64,000 nucleotides of DNA. Source: Haoranjiania flava (GTDB lineage Bacteria > Bacteroidota > Bacteroidia > Chitinophagales > Chitinophagaceae). Where the stretch lies: the NCBI RefSeq assembly GCF_025631005.1, contig NZ_JAOTPL010000002.1, forward strand, positions 186,001 to 250,000. Direction: 5' to 3'. Below are positions 17,197 through 26,165 of the stretch, one piece after another (the first letter of the stretch is position 1; every line of letters starts with the position of its first letter). A program made the translations under genes and the position numbers. Below the pieces are notes generated by a model, which was not told the origin of the DNA, ran no database searches, and worked only from the letters and a program-made list of their open reading frames with translations.

Positions 17197-19647
17197 ATGA
17201 ATTTTATCGGAGAAAATCTTTTACCGGGACAGATTGGTTATTTTTTAATCACTTTAGCTTTTACCGGTTCCATTGTTGCTGCCATTGCTTTTTTTAAATC
17301 CAATGCTGAAAAAGATGCACTGCTTAAAAACAGCTGGTTCAACATTGCCAAATGGTCATACCTGGCAGCTTCGGTATCCATAGTGGGCATTATCCTGTGC
17401 CTGCTGTACATACTTTTCAACCATCTTTTTGAATATGAATATGCATGGAAGCACAGCGACAGGTCTTTGCAGATGGAGTATATACTCAGTTCGCTGTGGG
17501 AAGGCCAGGAGGGCAGCTTCCTGCTCTGGGCTTTCTGGCATGCAGTGCTGGGCCTGGTGATTATATTTAATAAAAACAGGTGGGCGGCAGGCGTTGCAGG
17601 CGTTATCAGCATTGCACAGGTTGTGATCATGTCAATGGTGCTGGGTATTTATTTCGGCGATTTCCAGATAGGCCACAATCCGTTTATTCTCATCAGGAAT
17701 TCAGGAATGCTTGATGCTGCACCCATATTTTTCGATCCTAAAACCGGCGCTCTGAGGGCAGATTACCTCTCCATGATACAGGATGGCAACGGTCTGAACG
17801 CAACCCTGCAAAACTACTGGATGACCATACATCCGCCCATGCTGTTCCTGGGTTTTGCGGCTTGCATAGTTCCTTATGCGTATGCTTTGACCGGTTTGAT
17901 AAACAAGGATCATTCATGGACACGCCCTGTGCTTCCCTGGGCAAGCTTTGCGGCTATGTCCCTGGGAGTGGGCATTATGATGGGCGCTGCATGGGCATAT
18001 GAAAGCCTTAACTTTGGCGGGTACTGGGCTTGGGATCCGGTAGAGAATGCTTCACTGGTTCCCTGGCTGATATTGATTTCAGGATTGCATACCAACCTGA
18101 TTTATGTGCATGCAAAATATTCACTCAAGAGCACATACCTGTTTTACATCCTGAGTTTTATCTTTATTATTTACTCAACCTATCTTACCCGCAGCGGTGT
18201 GCTTGGCGATACTTCCGTGCATTCTTTCACAGGCAATGATATGAACTGGCAACTGCTTACTTTTATTTTTGCCTTCCTGCTGCCGGGCATTTATTTCCTT
18301 ATAAAAAGATGGAAAGAAATTCCCACCATCAGCAAAGAAGAGAACATGTACAGCCGGGAGTTCTGGATGTTCATAGGCTCATTGATATTATTTATTTCCG
18401 GGCTTATCATTATCGGTAAGACCTCTATGCCGGTGTTCAATAAAATATTTAAAACAAATATTGCGCAGCCGGAAGATGTACTTTTCAGCTACAACCAGGT
18501 GCAGATATTTATTGCACTACTCATTGGAATTCTTACGGCAATCACACAATACTTTAAATATAAAAATACACCCAGGGGATATTTTGTAAAGAAAATAATG
18601 CTGCCCACCATTATTTCTGTGGTAGCGTCTTTGCTGATAAGCATCTTCGGAAATATAAACTACACCCAGCACGGTGCCGGCTTCCTGATGGCGATACACC
18701 TTGCCTTGTTTGCATCGATCTATGCAGTAGTAGCCAACATCGGTTATATTTTTATTGTGCTGAAAGGCAAAATAAAAATTTCAGGAGCTTCAGTGGCACA
18801 TATCGGCTTCGGGATGATACTGCTGGGCGTATTGTTATCTTCTTCCAAAAAAGAAATCCTCAGCATCAATACCACATTCAAGGTGTTTGAAAAAACCAAA
18901 GATGAAGACCCCGCAGAGAATATTACTTTATTTAAAGGCGTGCCAACGGATATGGGTAAGTACATGGTCACTTACCTGAATGATTCCATCAACGAGCGTG
19001 ACAGGAAAATGTATTTCCACATTCACCTGGAGACCAAAGATGGTAAAGAAGAATTTGACCTGTATCCTTACGTACTTAAAAACAACAAAGGCTCTGAAGG
19101 CTTCGGCGCCACGCCCAACTCCAAACATTACTGGCACAGCGATATCTATGCTTATGTAAGCGCTTTTCAGCTTGCAACGGCTGATACGGCTTCTTTCAGG
19201 AATGTGGAAGTAGCTGTGGGCGACACTACTTTTTACTCCAACGGTATGCTGGTGCTCAACAACGTGGCAGTGAATCAACCGGCCGATAATATTCCAAAGC
19301 TTAGCGATAACCAGATGTCTATGACTCTGGATATGACGGTGATTTCAAAAACAGGAAACAAATATCCTATTAAGCCGGGCGTGGTAGTGAATAACGGCAA
19401 TGAAATAGTGCAGATCAGCGATACGGCTGCCTCACAAGGGCTTGTAGTGAAGTTCAACAAAGTTTCCAATACGCAAAGCGGCAAACTGGAGATAGGCATC
19501 AAAGAAAGCAATACACTCAGCGATTTCCTTACACTTAAAGTGATCAGGTTCCCGTTTGTGGGCGTATTATGGCTAGGCATTATTGTAATGGCTATAGGCT
19601 TTGTGCTGAGCATGTTTCAACGTGCTTCCAGGCGGTCAAATATTTAA
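17197..19647 (+). CDS. ccmF: Cytochrome c biogenesis protein, CcmF/CcsA type
   Basis: An 816-residue multipass inner-membrane heme handling protein. The WWD-type heme-binding domain is clear: FGGYWAWDPVENASLVPWL near residue 275, with conserved histidines around it (HPPMLFLGF, GLHTNLIYVHAKYS). A large C-terminal periplasmic part lies at about 550-790, then a last membrane segment. It takes heme from CcmE and attaches it to CxxCH of apocytochromes. A c-type cytochrome lipoprotein that would need this pathway is at 39755. The DUF2461 gene starts 5 bases after its stop. Confidence 0.93.
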   Translation: MNFIGENLLPGQIGYFLITLAFTGSIVAAIAFFKSNAEKDALLKNSWFNIAKWSYLAASVSIVGIILCLLYILFNHLFEYEYAWKHSDRSLQMEYILSSLWEGQEGSFLLWAFWHAVLGLVIIFNKNRWAAGVAGVISIAQVVIMSMVLGIYFGDFQIGHNPFILIRNSGMLDAAPIFFDPKTGALRADYLSMIQDGNGLNATLQNYWMTIHPPMLFLGFAACIVPYAYALTGLINKDHSWTRPVLPWASFAAMSLGVGIMMGAAWAYESLNFGGYWAWDPVENASLVPWLILISGLHTNLIYVHAKYSLKSTYLFYILSFIFIIYSTYLTRSGVLGDTSVHSFTGNDMNWQLLTFIFAFLLPGIYFLIKRWKEIPTISKEENMYSREFWMFIGSLILFISGLIIIGKTSMPVFNKIFKTNIAQPEDVLFSYNQVQIFIALLIGILTAITQYFKYKNTPRGYFVKKIMLPTIISVVASLLISIFGNINYTQHGAGFLMAIHLALFASIYAVVANIGYIFIVLKGKIKISGASVAHIGFGMILLGVLLSSSKKEILSINTTFKVFEKTKDEDPAENITLFKGVPTDMGKYMVTYLNDSINERDRKMYFHIHLETKDGKEEFDLYPYVLKNNKGSEGFGATPNSKHYWHSDIYAYVSAFQLATADTASFRNVEVAVGDTTFYSNGMLVLNNVAVNQPADNIPKLSDNQMSMTLDMTVISKTGNKYPIKPGVVVNNGNEIVQISDTAASQGLVVKFNKVSNTQSGKLEIGIKESNTLSDFLTLKVIRFPFVGVLWLGIIVMAIGFVLSMFQRASRRSNI

Positions 19648-19652
19648 AGCAC

Positions 19653-20312
19653 ATGCAGGAAGTACTCAATTTTTTAAAAGCACTGGCGCAAAACAACAAC
19701 CGTGAATGGTTTGCGGCTAACAAAGATAAATATCAATCAGCGGCAGAAGCAATCAAAACGCTTACCGGTGATATTGCAAAAAAGCTGGCAGCAACCGATA
19801 ACATTAGCGCTGTAAAAACATTCCGCATATACCGCGATGTACGTTTCTCTAAAAACAAAGCGCCCTATAAAACCAATTCCGGAACAGTATTTTACCGCGC
19901 AGAGCCTGCACTTAAAGGCGCCTATTACTTACACATAGAGCCGGGTAAAAGCTTTATCGGCGGCGGCTTCTGGCATCCGGACCCAAAAGATGTACAACGC
20001 ATCCGGAAGGAGTTTGAGCTGAACCCCGCTGAAATAAGAACCATTGTTTCCATGCCTGCTTTTAAAAAGTTTTTCGGCAATATCACCGGTGATGAATTGA
20101 AAACCGCGCCCAAAGGTTTCGACAAGAACCTGGAAGCGATTGACCTGATCAGGAAAAAAGAATTTATTGTGATGCGGCCGCTGGCTGACAGGGAAGTTAT
20201 AAATCCCGGACTTGTGGAAGATATACTTGATACTTACCTTGCTATGCGCCCCTTCCTGGATTATATGACAGATGTGCTCACTACCGATTTAAACGGTGAA
20301 TCTGTTGTATAG
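19653..20312 (+). CDS. DUF2461 family protein
   Basis: A 219-residue cytoplasmic protein of DUF2461 (TIGR02453). Family marks are LNFLKALAQNNNREWFAANK at the start, VKTFRIYRDVRFSKNKAPYKTN, and GGGFWHPDPKDVQRIRKE in the middle. Function is unknown. The open frame extends 28 codons into the end of ccmF. I choose the ATG at 19653 because the family begins at this point and the gene then starts 5 bases after the ccmF stop. Confidence 0.9.
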   Translation: MQEVLNFLKALAQNNNREWFAANKDKYQSAAEAIKTLTGDIAKKLAATDNISAVKTFRIYRDVRFSKNKAPYKTNSGTVFYRAEPALKGAYYLHIEPGKSFIGGGFWHPDPKDVQRIRKEFELNPAEIRTIVSMPAFKKFFGNITGDELKTAPKGFDKNLEAIDLIRKKEFIVMRPLADREVINPGLVEDILDTYLAMRPFLDYMTDVLTTDLNGESVV

Positions 20313-20465
20313 TATTTTGCTATCTTTATTTTATAAAAACCACTAAGCTGGTTTGTTTTTGATAGTTGGCAATGATTAGCAAAGTAAAAATTTTTACGAA
20401 TGAAACGGTATCTCAATGCCGGCAGGACAGACAGACCGGGCGTTTACAACATTAAAGATTGACAG

Positions 20466-20951
20466 ATGAAATACTTATACATTGTGCGTCACGCAAAAAG
20501 CGACTGGCCCGCAGACACCAAAGATTTTGACAGGCCACTGTCCGCGCGCGGCATGCGCGATGCGCCCAAGATGGCGGCACACCTGCTTTCCATGGGCGTA
20601 CGTATAGATAAATTTATCAGCAGCCCGGCAAAGAGGGCCATTGCCACTTGCAAATATTTTGCAGAGGCCTACCACAACAATGATATTGAAGCCGTGGATA
20701 AACTCTACATGGCAGCGCCAGAGGATTTTACAGACACCATATTGCAAATAGGAGACAGGCATGATCATGTTGCACTGTTTTCGCACAACAACGGCCTCAC
20801 CTATTTTGTCAATGCACTTACCAGTGAAAATATAGGGCATGTACCTACCTGCGGAGTGGCCGCGTTCAGGGTACATACGGGCTCCTGGTCCGATTTTGTA
20901 AATGCCGAAAAAGAATTTTTATTCTTTTACTATCCTAAAATGCTTGCATAA
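20466..20951 (+). CDS. SixA-like histidine phosphatase
   Basis: A 161-residue member of the histidine phosphatase superfamily, SixA branch. The catalytic RHG-type motif is RHAKS in LYIVRHAKSDW, and the second arginine is in ISSPAKRAIATCKYF. The late histidine is in ALFSHNNGLTYFVN. SixA removes phosphate from phosphohistidine in phosphorelay or PTS proteins. The true substrate here is unknown. A 20-codon reading frame (20401-20463) ends 2 bases before its ATG. Confidence 0.88.
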   Translation: MKYLYIVRHAKSDWPADTKDFDRPLSARGMRDAPKMAAHLLSMGVRIDKFISSPAKRAIATCKYFAEAYHNNDIEAVDKLYMAAPEDFTDTILQIGDRHDHVALFSHNNGLTYFVNALTSENIGHVPTCGVAAFRVHTGSWSDFVNAEKEFLFFYYPKMLA

Positions 20952-20953
20952 AA

Positions 20954-20994
20954 AAACAGTTGAGATCGCGCCGCAGGCGCGATCTCAACTGTTT
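20954..20994. terminator. Bidirectional terminator between sixA-like gene and pfkA
   Basis: A perfect 19-base-pair stem (AAACAGTTGAGATCGCGCC and its complement) with a GCA loop. It lies between two convergent genes. Confidence 0.85.
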
Positions 20995-21018
20995 GCTATC
21001 TGTTAAAAAATATTCCGT

Positions 21019-22116
21019 TTAGTCTCCGAAAGCTATCCCCACACCTTTGGCGGTATGTATCATCTGGGAATCAGGCTCTACTAACTTTTGAGACCCGATA
21101 GCTTCTTCCAGCGGCACAGAGATCACCTCGAAATTGCGGTAAGCAACCATCTGGCCATATTGTTTTTCAAGCACCATTTCAAAAGCCTTTACGCCGAAAG
21201 ATGTTGCCAGGTTCCTGTCGAAAGCGCAGGGAATACCGCCTCTTTGTATGTGGCCCAAAACCGTAGTACGGATATCCGCTGTAATGCCGGCAGCCTTCAA
21301 CTCTCTCGCCAGCCTGTCTGCCGCACCGGACAATTTCAGGTTCTCGTTACCTATCTCTCCATACTCTTCAGCTAAAGCCGAACCGCCTAAAGGCTTTGCA
21401 CCTTCAGCAATAACTATGTTGGCAAAACCTCTGCCGTCTTTATCATACCTTCTCCTGATCCTTTCTACTACTTTATTGATATCATAGGGTATTTCCGGAA
21501 TAATGCAAACCTCTGCGCCGCCCGCAAGTGCTGAGTTTAAAGCTATCCAGCCGGCATCACGGCCCATTACCTCCAATATCAGTATCCTGTTGTGGCTGGC
21601 AGCAGTTGTATTCAGCTTATCTACCGCATCAGTGGCCACTTCCACGGCAGTCTGAAAACCAAATGTAAAATCTGTAGCCTTCAGGTCGTTATCAATTGTT
21701 TTAGGCACTCCTATAATGTTCATGCCTTTTTCGTACAGCTTCTGCGAAATGCGCTGCGAGCCGTCGCCGCCGATACTGATCACTGCTTCCACACCCAGTT
21801 CCTTCAGCTTATCCATCATGTAGTCGGAGCGGTCTTCAAATTCATAAGAGCCGTCTTCTTTTTTTACCGGCCATGCAAAAGGGCCGCCTTTGGTAGTAGT
21901 ACCAATGATGGTTCCACCGCGATAATGTATACCTCTTACTGCATCTTTATCCAACACTTTCACTTCTGTTTCATCTTTCAAAATCCCGTCAAAGGACTGA
22001 ATACTTCCCAAAACTTCCCAGTCTTTCTCTATTGAAGCCCTGTAAACGATCGCTCTGATTACAGCGTTCAGACCGGGGCAATCTCCACCGCCTGTAGCAA
22101 CTAATACACGTTTCAT
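21019..22116 (-). CDS. pfkA: 6-phosphofructokinase
   Basis: Phosphorylates fructose 6-phosphate, the committed step of glycolysis. The 365-residue protein has ATGGGDCPGLNAVIRA (nucleotide loop), ISIGGDGSQRISQKLY, VPKTIDNDL (catalytic Asp), MGRDAGWIAL and AEGAKP. The Gly in GGDGS is the ATP-type residue, whereas Lys in PKTIDND is the residue usual in PPi-dependent and group III enzymes. Such a mix is found in group III mixed-substrate PFKs, so the phosphoryl donor should not be assumed. A promoter lies about 40 bases upstream. Confidence 0.93.
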   Translation of the reverse strand: MKRVLVATGGGDCPGLNAVIRAIVYRASIEKDWEVLGSIQSFDGILKDETEVKVLDKDAVRGIHYRGGTIIGTTTKGGPFAWPVKKEDGSYEFEDRSDYMMDKLKELGVEAVISIGGDGSQRISQKLYEKGMNIIGVPKTIDNDLKATDFTFGFQTAVEVATDAVDKLNTTAASHNRILILEVMGRDAGWIALNSALAGGAEVCIIPEIPYDINKVVERIRRRYDKDGRGFANIVIAEGAKPLGGSALAEEYGEIGNENLKLSGAADRLARELKAAGITADIRTTVLGHIQRGGIPCAFDRNLATSFGVKAFEMVLEKQYGQMVAYRNFEVISVPLEEAIGSQKLVEPDSQMIHTAKGVGIAFGD

Positions 22117-22155
22117 TATTTATAATTATTTTTTCGAAGTAAATTTAATGTCACG

Positions 22156-22184
22156 CAAAAGTAGGAAAATAACGAACGTCCAAA
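22156..22184 (-). promoter_or_regulatory. Promoter of pfkA
   Basis: On the minus strand TTTG (22181-22184), a 17-base spacer and TACTTTTG (22156-22163) match the Bacteroidota -33/-7 pattern. It is about 40 bases before the pfkA start. Confidence 0.55.
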
Positions 22185-22369
22185 ATAAGATTTATATCAT
22201 AAAATGCAGCCAGGTATTGATTATAATGATTATTTAACAGCAGCAGATAGTCAAATCATGATTTATAGGATGCCGCAATAACTTTAATACAACACCAAAC
22301 CTTCAGACTGCCGGCATTGGAAACATCAATCAAGAAAAACCGATTAACTACCCCCCACAGATCGCAATC

Positions 22370-22403
22370 TTTGTGATTATTCCTGATTAATTATTTACAT
22401 TTG
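22370..22403 (+). promoter_or_regulatory. Promoter of guaA
   Basis: TTTG at 22370-22373, a 22-base spacer and TACATTTG at 22396-22403. It predicts an untranslated leader of about 115 bases for guaA. Confidence 0.5.
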
Positions 22404-22525
22404 CAACCTGCATTACAGCAGTAAAATTCCTGATATAAATGTCCATAAAAATTTTCGAATAAATTTTCAGCACACACGCTCATGCTAAGTTGCATGTAGC
22501 AGTCAGAAAAGTTAAAAATATACAC

Positions 22526-24061
22526 ATGACAGAAAAGATCATCATTCTTGATTTCGGCAGCCAATACACACAGCTTATTGCACGCGCGGCACGCGAAGCC
22601 AATGTTTACTGCGAAATTTTTCCTTACTACAAACAGTTAGACGTGCAGGATGCCAACATCAAAGGCGTTATCCTCAGCGGATCCCCGTTTAGTGTAAATG
22701 ATGATAAAGCTCCCGAGCTGGACATACTTGCGCTGCAGCAAAAAGTGCCCGTGATGGGTGTTTGCTACGGCGCACAACTTGCAGCCAAAGTTTATGGCGG
22801 CAGGGTAGAGAAGTCGGATAAGCGTGAATACGGACGTGCAAGGCTTGATATAGTTCAGAGTGATGTATTGTTCAATGATGTACCTGATCAGTCGCAGGTA
22901 TGGATGAGCCACAGCGATACCATCAAACAACTTCCGCCGCAGTTCGAGCTGTTAGCAGTCACAGAGAGTATACCTGTTGCAGCTTTCAGAAATACAACCG
23001 GAGCAAACCCGCTGTATGGCTTGCAATTTCACCCTGAAGTATATCATTCCACAGAAGGAAAAACGATCATCAGGAATTTTCTGGTAAAAATATGCGGCTG
23101 CGGGCAGGACTGGACACCTGCATCTTTTGTAGATGAGACCGTAGCTGCCTTAAAAGAAAAGATCGGAGACAAGCATGTGATCATGGCGCTGAGCGGAGGC
23201 GTAGACAGCACAGTAGCTGCAACCCTCATCAGCCGCGCTATAGGCGACAGGCTGCATGGTATTTTTGTTGATAACGGCGTGCTGAGAAAAGATGAATTTG
23301 AAAATGTGCTTGCCACCTACGACACGCTGGGACTGAATGTACAGGGCATTGATGCCAAAAAAATATTTTACGAGGAACTTGCCGGGGAATCTGACCCGGA
23401 GAAAAAAAGAAAGATCATCGGCAAACTGTTTATTGACGTGTTCCATGAAGAAGCGTTGAAAATAAAAGAAGCTTCTTTCCTGGGTCAGGGCACTATCTAC
23501 CCCGATGTAATTGAAAGCGTGAGTGTGCACGGGCCTTCTGTTACTATCAAATCGCACCACAACGTGGGCGGCCTGCCGGATATTATGAACCTGGAGCTGG
23601 TGGAACCACTGCGCTATTTATTCAAAGATGAAGTACGCAAAGTAGGCCTGGAGCTGGGCATCCCGAAGGAAATGATCCTTCGCCACCCTTTCCCGGGTCC
23701 CGGGCTGGCCATACGTATCCTCGGCGACATCACCAAAGAGAAGGTAAAACTGTTGCAGGAAGCCGATTACCACTACATCCGGGCATTGAAAGACTATGGC
23801 CTTTACGACCAGGTGTGGCAGGCAGGCGCTATACTCTTACCTGTGAAAAGTGTGGGTGTGATGGGCGATGAACGTACCTATGAATATACACTTGCCCTAC
23901 GCGCTGTGACTTCTGTTGACGGCATGACGGCAGACTGGGCACACCTCCCTTACGATTTCCTGGCATATGTTTCCAATGAGATCATTAATAATGTAAAAGG
24001 CATTAACCGCGTGGTGTACGACATCAGCAGCAAGCCGCCTGCAACTATTGAATGGGAATAG
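22526..24061 (+). CDS. guaA: GMP synthase (glutamine-hydrolysing)
   Basis: Converts XMP to GMP with glutamine and ATP. The 511-residue protein has all three domains. The class I amidotransferase has nucleophile C80 in GVCYGAQ and the His-Glu pair in FHPEVYHS. The ATP pyrophosphatase has P-loop SGGVDSTV near residue 230. The C-terminal dimerisation domain ends VVYDISSKPPATIEWE, the normal family end. The frame is open 12 codons further upstream, but MTEKIIILDFGSQYTQL at 22526 is the family start. It is preceded by TTAAAAATATACAC directly before the ATG, the leader shared with other genes here. Confidence 0.97.
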   Translation: MTEKIIILDFGSQYTQLIARAAREANVYCEIFPYYKQLDVQDANIKGVILSGSPFSVNDDKAPELDILALQQKVPVMGVCYGAQLAAKVYGGRVEKSDKREYGRARLDIVQSDVLFNDVPDQSQVWMSHSDTIKQLPPQFELLAVTESIPVAAFRNTTGANPLYGLQFHPEVYHSTEGKTIIRNFLVKICGCGQDWTPASFVDETVAALKEKIGDKHVIMALSGGVDSTVAATLISRAIGDRLHGIFVDNGVLRKDEFENVLATYDTLGLNVQGIDAKKIFYEELAGESDPEKKRKIIGKLFIDVFHEEALKIKEASFLGQGTIYPDVIESVSVHGPSVTIKSHHNVGGLPDIMNLELVEPLRYLFKDEVRKVGLELGIPKEMILRHPFPGPGLAIRILGDITKEKVKLLQEADYHYIRALKDYGLYDQVWQAGAILLPVKSVGVMGDERTYEYTLALRAVTSVDGMTADWAHLPYDFLAYVSNEIINNVKGINRVVYDISSKPPATIEWE

Positions 24062-24141
24062 CAGTTCCGAAGCCATATAATTTTGGATCTATAATGTTTG
24101 ATTTATGAATTTTCTGTGTACAACTTTGTGCCTCTTTGCGC

Positions 24142-24912
24142 GAGCCTTTGCGTGAAATAAAATTCTCTACGCTTTAGTCTACGACTTTCAAATCTCTCAG
24201 GATTACTCCACGCGAAGTGCGCACAGTTTGCGCCAGTTACAGAGCCTTTGCGGCCTTTGCGTGAAATAAAATTCTCTACGCTTTAGTCTACGACTCTCAA
24301 ATCTCTCAGGATTACTCCACGCGAAGTGCGCAGAGTTTGCGCCAGTTACAGAAGATCGCATAGAAATTGAATCGTACGGTATGACACAAGCGGACGCTTG
24401 CGCCAGTTACAGAGCCTTGCGGCCTTTGCGTGAAATAAAATTCTCTACGCTTTAGTCTACGATTCTCAAATCTTTCAGGATTACTCCACGCGAAGTGCGC
24501 AGAGTTTCGCCAGTTACAGAATATCGCAGAGAAATTGAATCGTACGGTATGACACAAGCGGACGCTTGCGCCAGTTACAGAGCCTTGCGGCCTTTGCGAA
24601 AATAAAATTCTCTACGCTTTATTCTACGACTCTCAAATCTCTCAGGATTACTCCACGCGACCTGCGCAGAGTTGCGCCAGTTACAGAATATCGCAGAGAA
24701 ATTGAATCGTACGGTATGACACAAGTGGACGCTTGCGCCAGTTACAGAGCCTTTGCGAGCTTTTGCGTGAAATAAAATTCTCTACGCTTTAGTCTACGAC
24801 TTTCAAATCTCTCAGAATTACTCCACGCGAACTGCGCAGAGTTGCGCCAGTTACAGAAGATCGCATAGAAACTCAATCGTACGGTATGACACAAGCGGAC
24901 GCTTGCGCCAGT
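24142..24912 (+). repeat. Tandem array, five units of about 168 bases
   Basis: Units start at about 24142, 24241, 24411, 24579 and 24746 with AGAGCCTTTGCG or a close variant. Full units are 167-170 bases. The first is only about 100 because it lacks the second half. Each unit carries AAATTCTCTACGCTTTA, CAGGATTACTCCACGCGA and two copies of GCGCCAGTTACAGA. The second half has GAATCGTACGGTATGACACA. The CTTTGCG words resemble a junk-like phrase frequent between genes in Bacteroidota. Confidence 0.85.
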
Positions 24913-24964
24913 ACAGACTGGTAGTTTTATATAGAATTTGAAAATCTGCCCTGCCTTTTCCGAT

Positions 24965-25182
24965 GGCCGCCATGTCTGGTGTTTTCACCTGACATCATAA
25001 ACTTTTCGTTACGCTTGGCCTTTTTGCGCAAACACATTTAAAAGGTATATCCCGTCTAAGGCGCCTCCTCATTGGCCGCCGTGTCTGGTGTTTTCACCTG
25101 ACATCATAAACTTTTCGTTACGCTTGGCCTTTTTGCGCAAACACATTTAAAAGGTATATCCCGCCTAAGGCGCCTCCTGATT
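24965..25182 (+). repeat. Two direct copies of a 109-base repeat
   Basis: Copies 24965-25073 and 25074-25182 are nearly identical (about three differences). Each starts GGCCGCC(A/G)TGTCTGGTG, contains the GGTG-TTTT-CACC hairpin, and ends with TAAGGCGCCTCCTSATTGG. The first 25 bases match 2794-2818 in inverted orientation. Confidence 0.85.
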
Positions 25183-25299
25183 GGCAAATCACTTATAGCG
25201 GGTTTAAAATCTGCATTTATCTACACTTCGCTAAGATGAGGAAGAACGGAAGAGTTCTGTTTCTTCTTCTCCTCGAGTAATAGGCCGGGATAAAGTGGC

Positions 25300-25326
25300 A
25301 AAAAAAAAAGCACCCTTACGGATGCT
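25300..25326 (-). terminator. Leftward terminator after the zinc-ribbon gene
   Basis: On the minus strand AGCATCC-GTAA-GGGTGCT forms a stem with one G-U pair and is followed by nine or more T. It lies about 20 bases after the stop at 25348. Confidence 0.75.
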
Positions 25327-25347
25327 TCAAATTTTTTATTAAAGAGA

Positions 25348-26100
25348 TTAAATCTCTACCGATTCATTCAGCTCATCATCAATTAAGATGCGGCCGCAGT
25401 TCTCGCACACCATTACTTTTTTGCGCTGGCGTATCTCACTTTGTTTTTGAGGAGGAATCGCGTTGAAGCACCCGCCGCAGGCGTCTCTTTCTACAGGCAC
25501 TACAGACAAGCCGTTGCGGTAATTGTTGCGGATCCTGTCGAAAGAATAGAGCAACCGCTCATCCATTGATTTGCGTTGTGCTTCAATGCTTTCTGTCAGC
25601 GCTTTCTCTTCTTTGTCGGTTTCTGCAATGATCTTGTCCAGCTCAGATTTTTTCTCATTGTGCACCACTTCCTTGCCTGCTATTTTTTTCTTGAGTTCTT
25701 CCAGAGACCTTACTTTATCAGCGAGCTCATTGTTGGCATCGCGTATATGTTTTTCTGCCAGTTTGCCTTCCAGCTGCTGCATTTCTATTTCACTGTTGAT
25801 GGCTTCAAACTCACGGTTGTTCTTGACATTCTCGCTTTGTGCCTCATATTTTTTTACCAGTTCAGCAGATTGGGTAATGATTGCTTTCTTCTGCTCAATA
25901 AAATCAGTCATGCCGTTTATCTCTTCTTCGATACGGGTTTTACGGTTGTTTAAACCGATCAGCTCATCTTCCAGGTCGCTTACTTCAATCGGCAGTTCAC
26001 CTTTGAGTATTTGTATCTGGTCTAATTTACTGCTCAATTTCTGCAATTTTACCAGTGCAGATAATTTTTCTGATACTGAGAAGTCTTTTACGGTTGCCAT
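25348..26100 (-). CDS. Coiled-coil protein with C4 zinc ribbon
   Basis: A 250-residue cytoplasmic protein. Residues 15-190 are a long charged coiled coil (many K, E and Q heptads, for example LEELKKKIAGKEVVHNEKKSE). The C-terminus is a four-cysteine zinc ribbon: CGGCFNAIPPQ and VCENCGRILID. This is the DUF164/zf-RING_7 architecture found across bacteria. It is proposed to bind nucleic acid or act as a scaffold, but its role is unsettled. It is 65 bases downstream of the Nif3-like gene on the same strand, a pairing that recurs in many genomes. Confidence 0.9.
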   Translation of the reverse strand: MATVKDFSVSEKLSALVKLQKLSSKLDQIQILKGELPIEVSDLEDELIGLNNRKTRIEEEINGMTDFIEQKKAIITQSAELVKKYEAQSENVKNNREFEAINSEIEMQQLEGKLAEKHIRDANNELADKVRSLEELKKKIAGKEVVHNEKKSELDKIIAETDKEEKALTESIEAQRKSMDERLLYSFDRIRNNYRNGLSVVPVERDACGGCFNAIPPQKQSEIRQRKKVMVCENCGRILIDDELNESVEI

Positions 26101-26165
26101 ATTTTTTATAAAAATATTATTTTGAGTAATGATTCAAACGTGCTGAAACCCTACAATATGCTCAA

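Larger units (their letters stand above)
22117..22525. other. Divergent pfkA/guaA control region
   Basis: About 400 bases between divergent genes. It holds a leftward promoter for pfkA and a rightward one for guaA, listed separately. Apart from these I see no gene or repeat. Confidence 0.6.
24062..25347. other. 1.3 kb non-coding repeat region after guaA
   Basis: It holds the 168-base tandem array (24142-24912), a 109-base direct repeat (24965-25182) and a leftward terminator (25300-25326). The apparent reading frames in it repeat with the array and show no protein family, so I treat them as non-coding. The remaining 25183-25299 shows nothing recognisable. Confidence 0.75.

Noticed and set aside
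24312..24775. Reading frames of 69-81 codons within the array
   Set aside because: They follow the repeat period, exist on both strands and show no protein family or start context.
24142..24912. Tandem array as a CRISPR locus
   Set aside because: Units are about 168 bases and similar along their full length. There are no short repeats with unique spacers and no cas genes.
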